Below, in pieces: positions 52,996-61,538 of a DNA stretch of 64,000 nt. The DNA comes from Dolosigranulum pigrum ATCC 51524 (lineage in GTDB: Bacteria; Bacillota; Bacilli; Lactobacillales; Carnobacteriaceae_A), in the NCBI RefSeq assembly GCF_000245815.1, contig NZ_JH601103.1, positions 569,254 through 633,253 on the forward strand, given 5' to 3'. The number at the start of each line of letters is the position of its first letter. The stretch's first letter is position 1. Position numbers and translations under genes: made by a program. Below the pieces are notes generated by a model. It made no database searches and was not told the DNA's origin. It saw nothing but the letters and a program-made list of their open reading frames with translations.

Positions 52996-53670
52996 ATGAG
53001 AATAGAGAATTTGACTTTTTCGTATGATGAGCAACTCATATTTGATCGACTGAATATGACGGTAGAAAAGAATCGATTGAATGTGATTGTTGGACCGAAT
53101 GGCGCTGGGAAATCGACATTGTTAGATATTATCACAGCGACTGATAATCGGTCTTATTTAGTTGATCGACCAGAATTTTCAGATATTATGTATCAAACGC
53201 AAGGCGTCCCATTGCTAAGTTCTCTGACAGGAGAAGATGTTATTGATTTCCTCCTGAATATTGCGCTATCTAAGAAGGAAGCTGCAAAGAAGAAAGAATT
53301 CGTCTTAAAGTGGCCAGTGATTCAAAAAATATCTGGTAGAAAAATTGGAGCTATGTCAGGAGGAGAGCGAAAGCTACTTATTACATTTTGTCTGTGCGAA
53401 ATTAATCGCCTACTTTATGTATTTGACGAGCCAACGAGTGGCGTTGATCCGCATTATACAAGAGAGATGCTTCATCGGTTCGAAGTGCTGGCTCAGGATC
53501 ATACGGTCATTATGTCAACTCATGATATCGATTCACTGCGAGATATTGACTGCTGGATTCATTTTTTAGCGCATCAACGTATTGTGTTCTCGGGTACATA
53601 TAATGACTTTATATCGCTGAGTACTAATAGTAGTTATGCAGACATATTTGAGAAAATTTCTGAGTCTTAA
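52996..53670 (+). CDS. ABC transporter ATP-binding protein
   Basis: 224 residues. Walker A VGPNGAGKST (about 33), Q-loop YQTQGVPLLSSLTG, signature variant AMSGGERKLL, Walker B LLYVFDEPTSGVD and H-loop IMSTHDIDSL. Partner of the permease immediately upstream. The short helical domain and missing C-terminal extension separate it from LanF at 3.5 kb. Last intact gene of the island. Confidence 0.87.
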   Translation: MRIENLTFSYDEQLIFDRLNMTVEKNRLNVIVGPNGAGKSTLLDIITATDNRSYLVDRPEFSDIMYQTQGVPLLSSLTGEDVIDFLLNIALSKKEAAKKKEFVLKWPVIQKISGRKIGAMSGGERKLLITFCLCEINRLLYVFDEPTSGVDPHYTREMLHRFEVLAQDHTVIMSTHDIDSLRDIDCWIHFLAHQRIVFSGTYNDFISLSTNSSYADIFEKISES

Positions 53671-53772
53671 TTTTGGATTATTTAAACTAGATTGAGATGA
53701 AAAAAGACAGCTATAGGTTGTGGAGAGTTCCTTTTGCAACAGGGGGAGTTAGCGCAGAAAGGATATATTCTC

Positions 53773-53974
53773 ATGAAACACTTACTACGGTTTGATTCTA
53801 AAAAAATATTAACTACTCGCTGATCAGTTAGTTAAATACATTTTTTTAAGGATGGCGCTTACGTACGCTCTGACTAGATCTTGGTTAAAAGCATTAGCGT
53901 TTATTTTAGTTGACTATTTGTGTGTGCTGAAAGTTGCTACATCAATTGTCTATATGTTAGCTCTGCGAAGTTGA
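53773..53974 (+). pseudogene. Remnant of an ABC exporter N-terminus
   Basis: ATG 53773 begins MKHLLRFDSKKILTTR and stops at TGA 53821, very like the N-terminus of the exporter at 49810 (KSIIRFSSKKQFINS). The +1 frame goes on as ADQLVKYIFLRMALTYALT, then SWLKALAFILVDYLCVLKVA, a first membrane helix pair, ending at TGA 53972-53974. No ATPase domain follows. A truncated and frameshifted duplicate. Confidence 0.5.
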
Positions 53975-53996
53975 CGGTATTATAAATTACTAGCAT

Positions 53997-54053
53997 ACAA
54001 ATAGAACACCACAACTTGCTGTTAAAACAGCTTAACTGTGGTGTTCTATTTGT
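53997..54053. terminator. Bidirectional terminator with nested hairpin
   Basis: Perfect 17-bp arms (ACAAATAGAACACCACA at 53997-54013 and its complement at 54037-54053), with an inner GCTGTT/AACAGC hairpin. Serves the minus-strand metal operon and the island. Confidence 0.9.
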
Positions 54054-54061
54054 ATTTGCTG

Positions 54062-54916
54062 TTAATTCGATGTTAGTATCCCTTTCTTCGGGGAAAATAA
54101 GATAATGAGCAAAGTTGTTAGGCCTGTTACTACGGCAATCATCCCGTTAAAAGTCGTGTCCAATTGGTAAGCCAAGTAGACGCCTATGATACTATTAATA
54201 ACAGAGATAACAGCACTGCTTAATAAGATACGCTTCAAGTCATTAAATAATAAATAACCAGCTAAGGCTGGCCCCACCATGAAGCCAACTACTAAGACAC
54301 TTCCAGCTACTTCAAAAGCAGCAACAGCCGTTAAACTCACCATACTCATCAATAAATAGTGAAATACAGTAGGGTTGATCCCAATTGTCTGAGCATATTC
54401 TGGATCAAAACTGGTGACCTTTAATTCTTTATAGAAGAGTGTAATAATGCCTAAGTCGATACCTGCAATGATAAGCATCTTCCAAAAAGCTTGTGGACCA
54501 AGATCTTGTCCCAATAATACGAGACGGTGGAAGGGTGTAAAACCAATCTCACCCGTTAGGACAATATCGACATCAAGATGGACATGACTTGCATATAAGT
54601 TAATTAAGATAATCGCAATACTGAATAAGAAAGGAAAGACAACCCCAATAGAAGCATCTAAGGACAATAACTTTGTGCGGTTCAATGCTTCTATTAACCA
54701 GACTGTGATTAAACCGACAACAGTAGCACCGATTAATAAGAAGGGGGAACTTAAGTCTTGAACAATGAAAAAGGCAATAACAATCCCTAGTAATACGGTA
54801 TGGGTTACGGCATCACTGACCATTGTTGTGCCTCGAAGGACTAAAAAGACACCGGGTAAACTACAAGCGATAGAGGTTATCATCGCTACAATCAGAATAT
54901 TTAATAGTAAGTTCAT
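54062..54916 (-). CDS. mntD: Metal ABC transporter permease (MntD-like)
   Basis: 284 residues, eight or nine helices, of the cluster-9 (Mn/Zn/Fe) permease family: SLPGVFLVLRGTTMVSDAVTHT at the N-terminus, DASIGVVFPFLFSIAII, and the ligand-loop text VSLTAVAAFEVAGSVLVVGF with MVGPALAGYLL. The start overlaps the previous gene's stop (ATGA). Last gene of an SBP-ATPase-permease-permease operon, like Bacillus mntABCD or Treponema troABCD. Imports Mn(II), perhaps also Zn(II), across the membrane. Confidence 0.88.
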   Translation of the reverse strand: MNLLLNILIVAMITSIACSLPGVFLVLRGTTMVSDAVTHTVLLGIVIAFFIVQDLSSPFLLIGATVVGLITVWLIEALNRTKLLSLDASIGVVFPFLFSIAIILINLYASHVHLDVDIVLTGEIGFTPFHRLVLLGQDLGPQAFWKMLIIAGIDLGIITLFYKELKVTSFDPEYAQTIGINPTVFHYLLMSMVSLTAVAAFEVAGSVLVVGFMVGPALAGYLLFNDLKRILLSSAVISVINSIIGVYLAYQLDTTFNGMIAVVTGLTTLLIILFSPKKGILTSN

Positions 54917-55830
54917 GCTTGTTCCTCCCGTGCTTGTTGAAGTAGTTGTTGTCGTTTTTTCTTCAGTCGTCGTTTGCGAGCAAAGATACCTCGGTTCGGT
55001 GCGAATAGTAAGCTAATGAGCACGATGAGACTAATCCATATGACGATAGTGGGCCCCGTTGGAATATTACGATTCATCGAACTTACAAACGTGCCTAGAA
55101 CAGCAGATACTGTACCAAAGAGTCCCGCTAAAATCATAACTATATGAAGTTGATTCGACCATTGACGCGCCGCGATAGACGGGCCAATTAGAAGGGCACT
55201 AATTAAAACCACCCCAACTGATTCCAGTCCAATCATAATGGTGAGGACCGTAATAGCAGACAACATAAATTCAATTCGCTTAGGGTGGGTATAGATCGTG
55301 CGAGCAAATACCGGATCGAAGGTTTGTAACTTAAATGGTTGCCAAAATAATAGAATAATTGCGAAGATAAGCAGACTAATAATCGTAATTAATCGTACAT
55401 CACTGCGTAACATCGCACTGGCTTGCCCAAAAATAAAATTAGAGAGACCCGCTTGGCTGGCATTCCCATGACGTTGGATATAAGTCAGTAAGACCAATCC
55501 CAACCCAAAAAATGAGGTGAGTATAAGCGATAAGGCACTGTCGAATTTGACCACTGATTTATGCTGGATAAATTTGATCAAACTAGTTGCCAGCACACCA
55601 ACAATACTCGCTCCTAATAGTAGACCGAGTGAGTTTTTGTACCCCATTATCATAAAAGCTAAGCCAATCCCCGGTAAGGCAGCATGGCTTAGCGCATCTC
55701 CGAGCAAGCTTTCTTTGCGTAGAGTAATATATGTGCCGACAACACCACTAACTAACCCTAATAAACCTGTCCCTAATGCAACAATTTGAAAGGTATGATC
55801 ACCTAGTAAATGATGGATGTTTTCAATCAT
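54913..55830 (-). CDS. mntC: Metal ABC transporter permease (MntC-like)
   Basis: The frame is open upstream to 55941, but ATG 55830 (MIENIHHLLGDHTFQIVALG), with AAGGAAG 9 nt before it, gives the family N-terminus. 305 residues, about nine helices; ESLLGDALSHAALPGIGLAF, DSALSLILTSFFGLGLVLL and LESVGVVLISALLIGPSIAA are the conserved segments. An Arg/Lys/Gln-rich tail (ARKRRLKKKRQQLLQ) lies in the cytoplasm. The start overlaps the ATPase gene by 8 bp. Forms the channel with MntD. Confidence 0.88.
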   Translation of the reverse strand: MIENIHHLLGDHTFQIVALGTGLLGLVSGVVGTYITLRKESLLGDALSHAALPGIGLAFMIMGYKNSLGLLLGASIVGVLATSLIKFIQHKSVVKFDSALSLILTSFFGLGLVLLTYIQRHGNASQAGLSNFIFGQASAMLRSDVRLITIISLLIFAIILLFWQPFKLQTFDPVFARTIYTHPKRIEFMLSAITVLTIMIGLESVGVVLISALLIGPSIAARQWSNQLHIVMILAGLFGTVSAVLGTFVSSMNRNIPTGPTIVIWISLIVLISLLFAPNRGIFARKRRLKKKRQQLLQQAREEQA

Positions 55831-56608
55831 TTGAGGACACTTCCTTTCGTGAGGTTCCTTGGTTAGGTAAATCAGGCATTTTTTGATACGTATTAGCAAT
55901 GTTTTCATCGGTAAATGTAGTAGCAACTGGTCCGTAAGCAATAACTTCTTTGTTCAAGAAGACAACATGATCGAAGTATTCAGCAACAGTTTGCAAGTCG
56001 TGGTGAACGACGAGCAAGGTTTTGTTCTGGGCAGCGAGCTCTTTCAAAATCTTCATAATAATTTTTTCAGTCGTGACATCGACTCCAGCTAATGGTTCAT
56101 CTAAGATGTAAATTTCGGGTTCTTCTGCCAACGCCCGTGCCAAGAAAACACGTTGCTTCTGCCCCCCTGAGAGTTCGCTAATTTGACGGTCGCTAAAGTC
56201 AGTCATACCAACTTTTTCCAGCATGGTTTGGGCAATTTGTCGATCTTTTTTGGTTGTTCGGTGCAGGAGTCCTGCTTTGCCGTAGCGTCCCATCATTACA
56301 ATGTCGAAAACAGTTGCTGGGAAATCCCAGTCAACTGTTCGATTTTGTGGCACGTAGGCAATTTGTTTCTTTATGTGTTTGTATGAGTTTTTATTAGGAG
56401 AGTTAACATGAAAGGTAACGGTTCCGCTGAGCGGTTCCAGAAAATTTAACATTGATTTGAGAAGTGTTGATTTTCCGGCCCCGTTCGGACCAATAATGGA
56501 CGTAACCTTACTACGTTCAAACTGCACATTAACATTCCACAAAACGGGTTCTGTGCCATACGCAACGGTTAAATTCGTGACGTCAATGGCTACCTTCGAC
56601 TGATTCAT
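55823..56608 (-). CDS. mntB: Metal ABC transporter ATP-binding protein (MntB-like)
   Basis: 261 residues. Walker A IGPNGAGKST (about 39), Q-loop YVPQNRTVDWDFPATVFDIV (the VDWDFP text is characteristic of Mn/Zn importers), signature ELSGGQKQRVFLAR, Walker B IYILDEPLAGVD and H-loop LVVHHDL. Energises uptake of the metal delivered by the lipoprotein encoded upstream. Fifteen base pairs separate it from that gene. Confidence 0.93.
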   Translation of the reverse strand: MNQSKVAIDVTNLTVAYGTEPVLWNVNVQFERSKVTSIIGPNGAGKSTLLKSMLNFLEPLSGTVTFHVNSPNKNSYKHIKKQIAYVPQNRTVDWDFPATVFDIVMMGRYGKAGLLHRTTKKDRQIAQTMLEKVGMTDFSDRQISELSGGQKQRVFLARALAEEPEIYILDEPLAGVDVTTEKIIMKILKELAAQNKTLLVVHHDLQTVAEYFDHVVFLNKEVIAYGPVATTFTDENIANTYQKMPDLPNQGTSRKEVSSND

Positions 56609-56622
56609 AGATTATCATCCTT

Positions 56623-57645
56623 TTATTTTAATGCATCCACAATAGTGTCAACGTTTGCTTTGTACATACCAATGTACGTATCCGCATCTTCAGCAGCTTC
56701 ACCCAATGCATCTGAGTAAAGTTCGCCACCTTTAGAAATTTCGTGCCCACGAGATTCAACGGCTTCAATTAGGGCTTCGATATTTCGTGAAGAGACTGAA
56801 CTTTCGACGAAAACAGCTTTTATGTTATTTTCAACGATTAAGTCTGCTACGTCACTAATATCACCAGTTCCAGCTTCTGTGTTTGTATTAAGACCTTGAA
56901 CACCAACCACTTCGAAACCAAATTCTTCGCCGAAGTATTGGAATGCATCGTGAGCGGTCACTAAGTAACGTGACTGTTCTGGAATTTCTTCAATGCGTCC
57001 TTCTGCGTATGCTTTCAATTCATCTAATTCTTGGATGTAGTTTTCAGCATTTGCTGTGTATTCATCCGCGTGATCAGGGTCAGCTTCACTTAATTGTTCA
57101 GCAACGTAATCAGCTGCTTTTTTCCAGTTTTCGATACTGAACCAGATGTGTGGATCGTGTTCTAAGTCATCTTCTTCTTCTTCTGAAGCAAGCACATCTG
57201 ATGTGTCTAAAGCGCCTTCCATGTTTAGGACGTGTGTGTTTGTTTCGTCCAAACTTTCAAATAATGAAGTGAATTGTTGTTCTAGGTGGAACCCATTGTA
57301 AGCAACAATCTCAGCATTGCTTAAGGCTTGTGTATCAGAACTTGATGGTTGATATTCATGTGGGTCAACACCTGGTCCCATTAATTGAGTAACTGTTACA
57401 TGGTCGCCCCCGATTTGTGTTACAAGGTCAGCTACTTGCGTGGTTGTTGCCACGACTTCTTTTTTGCCAGTAGATTCTGTGTCGTCAGCTTGGCTAGTTT
57501 CCTCCTTGGTTTCAGTTGTCTCGGTTGTTGTTGGCTCACTTGTGTCGCTTGAGTCAGCACCTTGGTCAGCTTCATTAGCGCCACCACCTTGTGAACATGC
57601 TGCTAATAATAGCGTTGTACTTGCTAAAGTTAATAATTTTTTCAT
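56623..57645 (-). CDS. mntA: Metal-binding lipoprotein (MntA/TroA-like)
   Basis: 340 residues. Lipobox LLAAC (Cys17), then a Thr/Glu/Ser-rich linker of about 45 residues. The cluster A-I fold has metal ligands in MGPGVDPHEYQPS (His), LEHDPHIWFS (His), LVTAHDAFQYF (His) and LYSDALGE (Asp). The third ligand is His as in TroA and Bacillus MntA, while streptococcal PsaA has Glu; so both Mn and Zn are possible. The acidic linker EEEEDDLEHD is next to the second ligand. First gene of its operon; the DtxR-type regulator at 583 is the natural candidate repressor. Confidence 0.9.
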   Translation of the reverse strand: MKKLLTLASTTLLLAACSQGGGANEADQGADSSDTSEPTTTETTETKEETSQADDTESTGKKEVVATTTQVADLVTQIGGDHVTVTQLMGPGVDPHEYQPSSSDTQALSNAEIVAYNGFHLEQQFTSLFESLDETNTHVLNMEGALDTSDVLASEEEEDDLEHDPHIWFSIENWKKAADYVAEQLSEADPDHADEYTANAENYIQELDELKAYAEGRIEEIPEQSRYLVTAHDAFQYFGEEFGFEVVGVQGLNTNTEAGTGDISDVADLIVENNIKAVFVESSVSSRNIEALIEAVESRGHEISKGGELYSDALGEAAEDADTYIGMYKANVDTIVDALK

Positions 57646-57682
57646 ATTAAACGCCTTTCTATATTTGTAAAAGTCTATCTTT

Positions 57683-57710
57683 AGTATACCTTAAAAATAT
57701 AAAAAGTCAA
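57683..57710 (-). promoter_or_regulatory. mntABCD promoter with possible DtxR-family half-site
   Basis: Minus strand: TTGACT (57710-57705), 16 bp, TATACT (57688-57683). TTTAGCCTTGA over the -35 and CTTTAG/CTAAAG flanking repeats resemble MntR/DtxR-type operators, though the match is incomplete. Confidence 0.6.
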
Positions 57711-57824
57711 GGCTAAAGCACAAATTAATTTAATTTTTTTAGAATGAAAAGAATCGCCGTAAATGATGTGATTAAATGGTAGGGATATTTTTTTGGTTCT
57801 AGTAAGTTATCTTAGATTAAACAC

Positions 57825-57853
57825 TTGCACTTTCGGGAGATGTTTTGTAAAAT
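57825..57853 (+). promoter_or_regulatory. mnmE promoter
   Basis: TTGCAC (57825-57830), 17 bp, TAAAAT (57848-57853). About 160 nt of leader before the mnmE start. Confidence 0.65.
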
Positions 57854-57888
57854 ATAGCTAATCATACTTAAATAAGTAGACGTAGTGA

Positions 57889-57960
57889 AAGTACGTCCTG
57901 TCAATCGTGTGCCAACAGTTATCTCAGTTGGTGAATTCATTGATAGGGAGTGCTTTTTTT
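57889..57960 (+). terminator. Leader terminator (attenuator or small RNA end) before mnmE
   Basis: Arms 57889-57905 and 57939-57955 pair at 16 of 17 positions (some G-U), with an inner CCAAC/GTTGG hairpin, and run into seven T. It stands between the promoter and mnmE, so it must be read through, regulated, or end a ~100-nt RNA. Confidence 0.7.
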
Positions 57961-58022
57961 AGTGGATAGATGAATAATACGGAGAAAATAAAGTAAATAG
58001 TCAAGAAAGAGAGGAATAAGCA

Positions 58023-59411
58023 ATGGGGATGGATTTTGATACGATTGCCGCGATTTCGACGCCACCTGGTGAAGGCGGGATTGGTATTGTGCGCATCAGT
58101 GGTGATGAAGCGATTGAGATTGCCGATAAATTATATAGTATGGGTAAAAAATCATTAGCAGATCAAGATACTCACACCATTCATTATGGAAAAGTTGTTA
58201 ATCCTAAAACCGGAGATATTGTGGATGAAGTGATGGTCAGTGTGATGCGAGCACCCAAGACTTACACACGTGAAGATGTTGTTGAGATTAATAGTCACGG
58301 TGGGATTCTAGTCGTGAATAAAGTCTTGCAAGTTGTCTTAAATAATGGAGCACGATTAGCGGAACCAGGAGAGTTTACGAAGCGAGCTTTCTTAAATGGA
58401 CGAATTGATTTGTCGCAGGCAGAAGCAGTCATGGATATGATTCGGGCCAAGACAGATCGGGCTATGCACGTTGCAGTAGACCAGTTGGATGGACAGATGG
58501 CGCGATTAATTCGTGATTTGCGGCAGAAGATTTTGGACACGTTGGCGCAAGTAGAAGTCAACATTGACTATCCAGAATACGATGATGTCGAAGAAATGAC
58601 GAGTCAACTACTGGAAGATAAAGCTCGGGAAGTGAAGGCTGACATTCAGAAGTTGTTAGAGACTGCCCAACAAGGAAAAATATTACGTGAAGGCTTAGCA
58701 ACAGCTATTATTGGACGACCCAATGTTGGGAAGTCCAGTCTATTAAATACATTACTGCGACAAGATAAAGCGATTGTAACTGATGTGGCAGGGACAACGC
58801 GGGATGTCATTGAGGAATATGTTAATGTAAAAGGTGTGCCACTTAAGTTGATTGATACGGCGGGGATTCGTGAAACGGATGATGAAGTGGAGAAAATCGG
58901 TGTTGATCGTTCACGTCAAGCGATTCAGCAAGCTGACTTAATTCTACTCGTCTTCAATCAAAGTGAAAAATTAACGGCTGAGGATGAAGCATTGATTGAG
59001 GCCACAGAGGGTCAGAATCGAATCATTTTGCTGAATAAGACGGATCTAGACCAACAATTGAATGTAGACAAACTGAGTCAGTTGATAGCTAATGATCCGA
59101 TAGTAAGTACGTCAATGATGACACAGGCGGGAATGGATGAATTACAAGATAAAATTGCGGAGTTATTCTTCTCGGGACAGACAGGTGAGCGTGATGCCAC
59201 TTATGTATCTAATACGCGTCATATTGCTCTCCTAGAAGAAGCAGAAGATGCTCTGAGCGAAGTGTTGAACGGCATTGCGCTTGATATGCCAGTTGATCTC
59301 GTTCAGATTGATATGAGACGAGCTTGGGATTTGTTAGGTGAAATTACGGGCGATAGCGTTCAAGATGAACTAATTACAAAATTATTCAGCCAATTCTGCT
59401 TAGGGAAATAG
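58023..59411 (+). CDS. mnmE: tRNA modification GTPase MnmE
   Basis: 462 residues, RBS GAGAGGAA before ATG 58023. N-terminal tetrahydrofolate-binding domain (DTIAAISTPPGEGGIGIVR), helical domain, then the inserted G domain: GRPNVGKSS (about 231), the switch region TDVAGTTRDVIEEY, DTAGIRETDDEVE and NKTD. C-terminal FCLGK, with the catalytic cysteine of the family. With MnmG it installs the (carboxymethyl)aminomethyl group on U34 of tRNAs. mnmG follows 153 bp downstream. Confidence 0.96.
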   Translation: MGMDFDTIAAISTPPGEGGIGIVRISGDEAIEIADKLYSMGKKSLADQDTHTIHYGKVVNPKTGDIVDEVMVSVMRAPKTYTREDVVEINSHGGILVVNKVLQVVLNNGARLAEPGEFTKRAFLNGRIDLSQAEAVMDMIRAKTDRAMHVAVDQLDGQMARLIRDLRQKILDTLAQVEVNIDYPEYDDVEEMTSQLLEDKAREVKADIQKLLETAQQGKILREGLATAIIGRPNVGKSSLLNTLLRQDKAIVTDVAGTTRDVIEEYVNVKGVPLKLIDTAGIRETDDEVEKIGVDRSRQAIQQADLILLVFNQSEKLTAEDEALIEATEGQNRIILLNKTDLDQQLNVDKLSQLIANDPIVSTSMMTQAGMDELQDKIAELFFSGQTGERDATYVSNTRHIALLEEAEDALSEVLNGIALDMPVDLVQIDMRRAWDLLGEITGDSVQDELITKLFSQFCLGK

Positions 59412-59564
59412 TCTAAACATTTTATAACTAGTCAAATTCATATAAATTAATCTAAAATTATGGTCTAATTTAGACAATGAACTAGGTTAGAAGTTGTCAT
59501 GATAGGAATGAACAGTCAAAATCTGTCAAAGAAAAGTCAAAAATCAATTAAAGAGGAGAATCTT

Positions 59565-61451
59565 ATGCAGACATACAATGGAGGAAATTATGATGTTATT
59601 GTGGTCGGAGCGGGACATGCGGGTAGTGAGGCTGCCTTAGCATCAGCTCGACTAGGGAAAAAAACATTACTGATAACCATTAATCTCGATATGGTCGCAC
59701 ATATGCCCTGTAATCCATCGTTAGGCGGACCGGCAAAAGGAATTGTTGTGCGTGAGATTGATGCACTAGGCGGTGAAATGGCTCGTAATATTGACAAGAC
59801 TTATATTCAAATGCGCATGCTTAATACGGCAAAAGGTCCAGCTGTCCGTGCTTTGCGTGCACAAGCGGATAAACATCAATATTCCAATGAAATGAAATTA
59901 ACCATCGAGCGTCAAGAAAATTTAGACTTAAAGCAAGGAATTGCTGAAGAGTTGATTGTTGAACAAGACGAAGTGAAAGGGATTATTACTAATACTGGGG
60001 CAGTATATTATGCACCAGCTGTTATTTTAACTGCGGGGACGAGTTCGCGCGGTCAGATTATTATTGGGGAACTAAAATATTCTTCTGGGCCTAACAATAC
60101 GCAGGCATCTGTTAAGCTATCCGAGAATTTATTGGACTTAGGATTTGAGCTGGAACGTTTTAAAACAGGAACACCACCGCGAATTAATAAGCGGACAATT
60201 AATTATGAGGTAACTGAAATTCAGCCCGGTGATACGCAACCTAACCATTTCAGCTTCGAAACAGCTGATGACGATTACTTAGAGGAGCAAACACCATGTT
60301 ACTTAACATATACCAATCAAGCTTCTCACGACTTGATTCGAGAAAACTTAGAACGAGCACCGATGTTTACTGGGATTGTTGAAGGGGTTGGTGCGCGCTA
60401 TTGTCCATCGATTGAAGATAAAGTAGTTCGTTTCTCGGACAAGCCACGGCATCAAATTTTTCTAGAACCAGAAGGCTTGCAGACAGATGAGATCTACGTC
60501 CAAGGCTTGTCATCGTCATTGCCGGAAGATGTGCAATTAGGAGTGTTGCGTACGATTGAAGGGTTAGAGCAGGCAGAGATGATGCGGACAGGTTACGCGA
60601 TTGAATACGATGTGGTTACGCCGCATCAGTTAAAACCTTCACTGGAGACAAAATTAATTCGAGGCTTATATACGGCCGGGCAGATGAACGGAACAAGTGG
60701 ATATGAAGAAGCAGCAGGCCAAGGACTAGTTGCCGGGATCAATGCAGCTCGTCAACTAGACAACTTGGAACCGATTGTGATGAAACGTGATGAGAGTTAT
60801 ATTGCGGTCATGATCGATGATTTGGTAACGAAAGGAACGAATGAACCTTATCGTCTATTGACATCACGGGCAGAATATCGCTTATTACTGAGACATGATA
60901 ATGCAGATTTTCGCTTGACGGAGCTGGGGCATGAGATTGGATTAGTTTCTGATGACCGCTTGGAAGCTTTTCGCCAAAAACAAGCTCGCGTACAAGCGGA
61001 GTTAGAGCGTCTAAAAGATGTGACATTAACACCGGCAGATAATGAGTTTTTGGAGGCACTTGGTACGTCGTCATTGAAGGATGGACGAACTGCTTACGAG
61101 CTCTTAAAGCGACCAGAAGTAGATTATGATGAATTGCTAGAAAAAATACCTCCACAAGAGCCACTGACCCGTTATGAGAAAGAACAAGTAGCTATTTATA
61201 TTAAGTATGAAGGCTATATCGAAAAAGCTTATCGCAAAGCGGAAAAAATCAAAAAAATGGAAGCTAAGAAAATTCCAGAAGCGATTGATTATACCCAAAT
61301 CAACGGAATTGCTACCGAAGCGATTGAAAAATTAGATAAAATTCGACCGCAAACGATTGCCCAAGCAAGCCGGATCAGTGGAGTTAATCCATCAGATATC
61401 TCAATCTTAAGTGTGTATATTGAACAAGGGAAAATCGACAAAGTAGACTAA
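59565..61451 (+). CDS. mnmG: tRNA uridine 5-carboxymethylaminomethyl modification enzyme MnmG
   Basis: Start ATG 59565 with AAAGAGGAG upstream; the frame is open to 59499, but without an RBS. 628 residues. FAD-binding DVIVVGAGHAGSEAALASAR (residues about 10-29), the GidA signature CNPSLGGPAKGIVVREIDALGG and the second one GQMNGTSGYEEAAGQGLVAGINAA are present, as is the C-terminal helical domain that docks MnmE. Cytoplasmic partner of MnmE in U34 modification. Confidence 0.97.
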   Translation: MQTYNGGNYDVIVVGAGHAGSEAALASARLGKKTLLITINLDMVAHMPCNPSLGGPAKGIVVREIDALGGEMARNIDKTYIQMRMLNTAKGPAVRALRAQADKHQYSNEMKLTIERQENLDLKQGIAEELIVEQDEVKGIITNTGAVYYAPAVILTAGTSSRGQIIIGELKYSSGPNNTQASVKLSENLLDLGFELERFKTGTPPRINKRTINYEVTEIQPGDTQPNHFSFETADDDYLEEQTPCYLTYTNQASHDLIRENLERAPMFTGIVEGVGARYCPSIEDKVVRFSDKPRHQIFLEPEGLQTDEIYVQGLSSSLPEDVQLGVLRTIEGLEQAEMMRTGYAIEYDVVTPHQLKPSLETKLIRGLYTAGQMNGTSGYEEAAGQGLVAGINAARQLDNLEPIVMKRDESYIAVMIDDLVTKGTNEPYRLLTSRAEYRLLLRHDNADFRLTELGHEIGLVSDDRLEAFRQKQARVQAELERLKDVTLTPADNEFLEALGTSSLKDGRTAYELLKRPEVDYDELLEKIPPQEPLTRYEKEQVAIYIKYEGYIEKAYRKAEKIKKMEAKKIPEAIDYTQINGIATEAIEKLDKIRPQTIAQASRISGVNPSDISILSVYIEQGKIDKVD

Positions 61452-61457
61452 TAAGAA

Positions 61458-61504
61458 AGCCCGTAATGATTGCTGATTAGCAATCATTACGGGCTGTTTT
61501 TTTA
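61458..61504 (+). terminator. Strong terminator after mnmG
   Basis: AGCCCGTAATGATTGCT pairs with AGCAATCATTACGGGCT over a tiny loop, then GTTTTTTT. Confidence 0.96.
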
Positions 61505-61538
61505 TGAAATAATTATTTTGGTAGTGGGTTGCTTAGGC

